Shown here piece by piece: positions 5,839 to 5,934 of a stretch of DNA of 5,934 nt; the first letter of the stretch is position 1; each line of letters opens with the position of its first letter. A model generated the notes under the pieces. That model saw only the letters and a program-made list of their open reading frames with translations, was not told the DNA's origin and made no database searches. This DNA is from Darwinibacter acetoxidans_A (lineage in GTDB: Bacteria; Bacillota; Limnochordia; Darwinibacteriales; Darwinibacteriaceae): positions 1-5,934 of the forward strand of contig JBHGWS010000047.1 in the NCBI GenBank assembly GCA_041936745.1, given 5' to 3'. Made by a program: the position numbers and the translations under genes.

Positions 5839-5934
5839 TTTAAAGGAAGGTTTTCATTTGCGGTCCTTGCCAATGCCATCGTTCACAGAGAGTGGGATCA
5901 TAAAAGGAAAATTCAAAACTCACTGTACGAAGAG
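5839..5934 (+). pseudogene. Fragment of AlbA_2/HATPase_c_4-type ATP-binding regulator
   Basis: The last 24 codons read VLANAIVHREWDHKRK, IQNSLYEE. This is the HATPase_c_4 core found in the middle of 'putative DNA-binding, ATP-binding' regulators with an N-terminal AlbA_2 (Schlafen-like AAA_4) domain, where the usual form is (REA)LANAIVHRDW...I(Q/R)(V/I)S(L/I)YDDR. The frame is open only from 5839, directly after TAA 5836-5838, and has no start codon, so the N-terminal half is missing. The gene is therefore 5' truncated or has a frameshift; its 3' end lies outside the window. A TTG at 5858 with a good AAAGGAAGG site (5842-5850) is in another frame and gives an unrelated peptide. Confidence 0.55.

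Noticed and set aside
5858..5934. TTG start with a strong AAAGGAAGG site opening a frame to the window end.
   Set aside because: The peptide is unremarkable, while another frame over the same bases gives a clear HATPase_c_4 motif.

Overview
The window looks like bacterial chromosomal DNA, most probably from a Firmicute of the Clostridia type. The signs are purine-rich Shine-Dalgarno sites (AGGAG, GGAGG, AAGGGAGG), use of TTG and GTG starts, a TGnTATGAT extended -10, moderate base composition, and gene families common in that group. The genus cannot be told from the sequence.

Layout. 44-881 (+): a membrane-anchored SPFH/prohibitin-like protein, split by a frameshift at a CCCC run. 949-1802 (+): an aminoglycoside/choline-kinase-like phosphotransferase, also split at a CCCC run, with its N-terminal lobe in another frame. 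1926-2147 (+): an open, protein-like frame of unknown identity, possibly a gene remnant. 2198-2998 (+): an intact Nif3-like dinuclear-metal protein. 3081-3953 (+): an intact secreted Ntn hydrolase (linear amide C-N hydrolase / penicillin acylase type) whose nucleophile Cys21 lies directly after the signal peptide. 4084-4500 (+): a MntA-type nucleotidyltransferase antitoxin, followed without a gap by only 22 codons of a HepT-like toxin. 4565-4769: a hairpin-rich segment closed by a 9-bp inverted repeat. 4859-5341 (-): an intact nucleoside deaminase with its own promoter (5373-5402) and terminator (4776-4815). 5406-5732 (+): a broken Uma2-family gene. 5746-5810: a cluster of 12-bp repeats. 5839-5934 (+): a headless fragment of an ATP-binding regulator, running off the window.

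The intact genes (Nif3-like, amidohydrolase, nucleotidyltransferase, deaminase) do not form one obvious pathway. The region reads as a patchwork of housekeeping or accessory enzymes among decaying genes. The most informative signals are the repeated pattern of gene breakage, the MntA antitoxin left without a full toxin, the hairpin-rich element exactly where the toxin gene ends, and the repeat cluster beside the final gene fragment. No complete new system is evident. The two C-run frameshifts could be assembly errors and should be checked first.
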